DNA from: Sphingomonadales bacterium | GTDB lineage: Bacteria > Pseudomonadota > Alphaproteobacteria > Sphingomonadales > Sphingomonadaceae | Assembly: GCA_017302615.1 (NCBI GenBank) | Contig: JAFLDB010000021.1 | Span: 1-33,205 of the forward strand | Length of the DNA stretch: 33,205 nt | Direction: 5' to 3' | Part shown: positions 33,083 through 33,205 of the stretch, piece by piece | Layout of the letters: every line of letters begins with the position of its first letter | Position numbering within the stretch: position 1 is the first letter of the stretch | Position numbers and translations under genes: made by a program | Notes under the pieces: generated by a model | Database searches by the model: none | The model's input: only the letters and a program-made list of their open reading frames with translations | Told to the model about the DNA's origin: nothing

Positions 33083-33205
33083 GGGTCCAGACTCGTTCAG
33101 AGCCAGAATGCGACGGCGGCAGCGAGGCTTACGGCTGACAGGAAGTTTCTGGCGAGCTTGTCGTAGCGGGTAGCGATGCGGCGGAAGTCCTTGAGGCGGC
33201 AGAAC
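33083..33205 (-). mobile_element. IS5-family insertion sequence, end fragment
   Basis: The element enters from the right and is cut by the window edge. Its end is placed at the GGGTCCAGACTCG sequence from 33083, 14 bases outside the transposase stop. It is preceded by TA inside CTAG (33080-33083), in line with the TA-type target of the IS427 group of IS5. The opposite inverted repeat is not in the window, so the exact border is inferred. Confidence 0.65.
33097..33205 (-). CDS. IS5-family transposase, C-terminal fragment
   Basis: Thirty-five residues are visible, reading leftwards from the window edge to a stop at 33097. They include CRLKDFRRIATRYDKLARNF and end AAAVAFWL. This is the well-known end of DDE transposases of the IS5 family (IS427/IS1031-like groups): the conserved 'E...g.lK.fRriatRyDK.a..f....' block, with the catalytic Glu lying just upstream, outside the window. 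The rest of the gene lies beyond the right edge. Confidence 0.9.
   Translation of the reverse strand, partial: FCRLKDFRRIATRYDKLARNFLSAVSLAAAVAFWL

Noticed and set aside
1..33205. tRNA, rRNA and CRISPR arrays
   Set aside because: No cloverleaf-like sequence, rRNA segment or regularly spaced repeat was seen on either strand while reading; a covariance-model scan was not possible here.

Overview
The window looks like chromosomal DNA of a GC-rich alphaproteobacterium, most likely of the Sphingomonadales (Novosphingobium, Sphingomonas or Erythrobacter type). The reasons are the tightly overlapping high-GC genes, an FnrN/FnrL-type regulator next to ccoNOQP-GHIS, a PhoK-like alkaline phosphatase of the kind described in Sphingomonas, and a ScsB-like DsbD. 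No database search was possible, so family names rest on motif recognition.

Layout. (1) 1-4834, plus strand: the end of a flagellar cluster, namely the flgA 3' end, flgM, flgN, a lytic transglycosylase, flhA and fliA. A textbook sigma-54 promoter stands before the transglycosylase-flhA-fliA run. (2) 4871-15947: the microaerobic respiration block. It holds an Fnr-type regulator, a divergent ompW, ccoN-ccoO-ccoQ-ccoP for cbb3 oxidase, the assembly genes ccoG-ccoH-ccoI-ccoS, a small cysteine-rich ORF, and hemN. FNR-like boxes lie between ompW and ccoN. (3) 16209-18475: a short-chain dehydrogenase and a thiolase-like protein in one unit. (4) 18468-23545: a DsbD/ScsB-type thiol-disulfide protein on the minus strand, divergent from a PhoK-like phosphatase lipoprotein, followed by a UbiH-type hydroxylase. 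(5) 23555-26130, minus strand: hemC-hemD and a HemX/mitofilin-like membrane protein. (6) 26174-30282, plus strand: tsaD-gpsA-flippase-like protein, then a membrane-anchored helix-hairpin-helix protein. (7) uvrB on the minus strand. (8) 32479-33205: an AT-richer end carrying a gene fragment next to the 3' end of an IS5-family transposase that runs off the window.

How it works together. FlgM holds FliA (sigma-28) inactive until FlgM is exported through the gate that contains FlhA. The Fnr protein carries the cysteines expected for an oxygen-labile 4Fe-4S cluster and probably induces the cbb3 operon, perhaps also ompW and hemN. CcoG, CcoH, CcoI and CcoS assemble and copper-load the oxidase, while HemN, HemC and HemD feed tetrapyrrole synthesis. 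The identical palindrome ATTGCGCAAT occurs just before both hemN and hemC.

Most of the window is ordinary core genome. The less ordinary items are a leftward-facing intrinsic terminator with no known gene upstream of it between hemN and the dehydrogenase, the small cysteine-rich ORF after ccoS, the thiolase homologue apparently lacking its usual nucleophilic cysteine, and the IS-truncated foreign-looking gene at the right end. I saw no tRNA, rRNA or CRISPR array.
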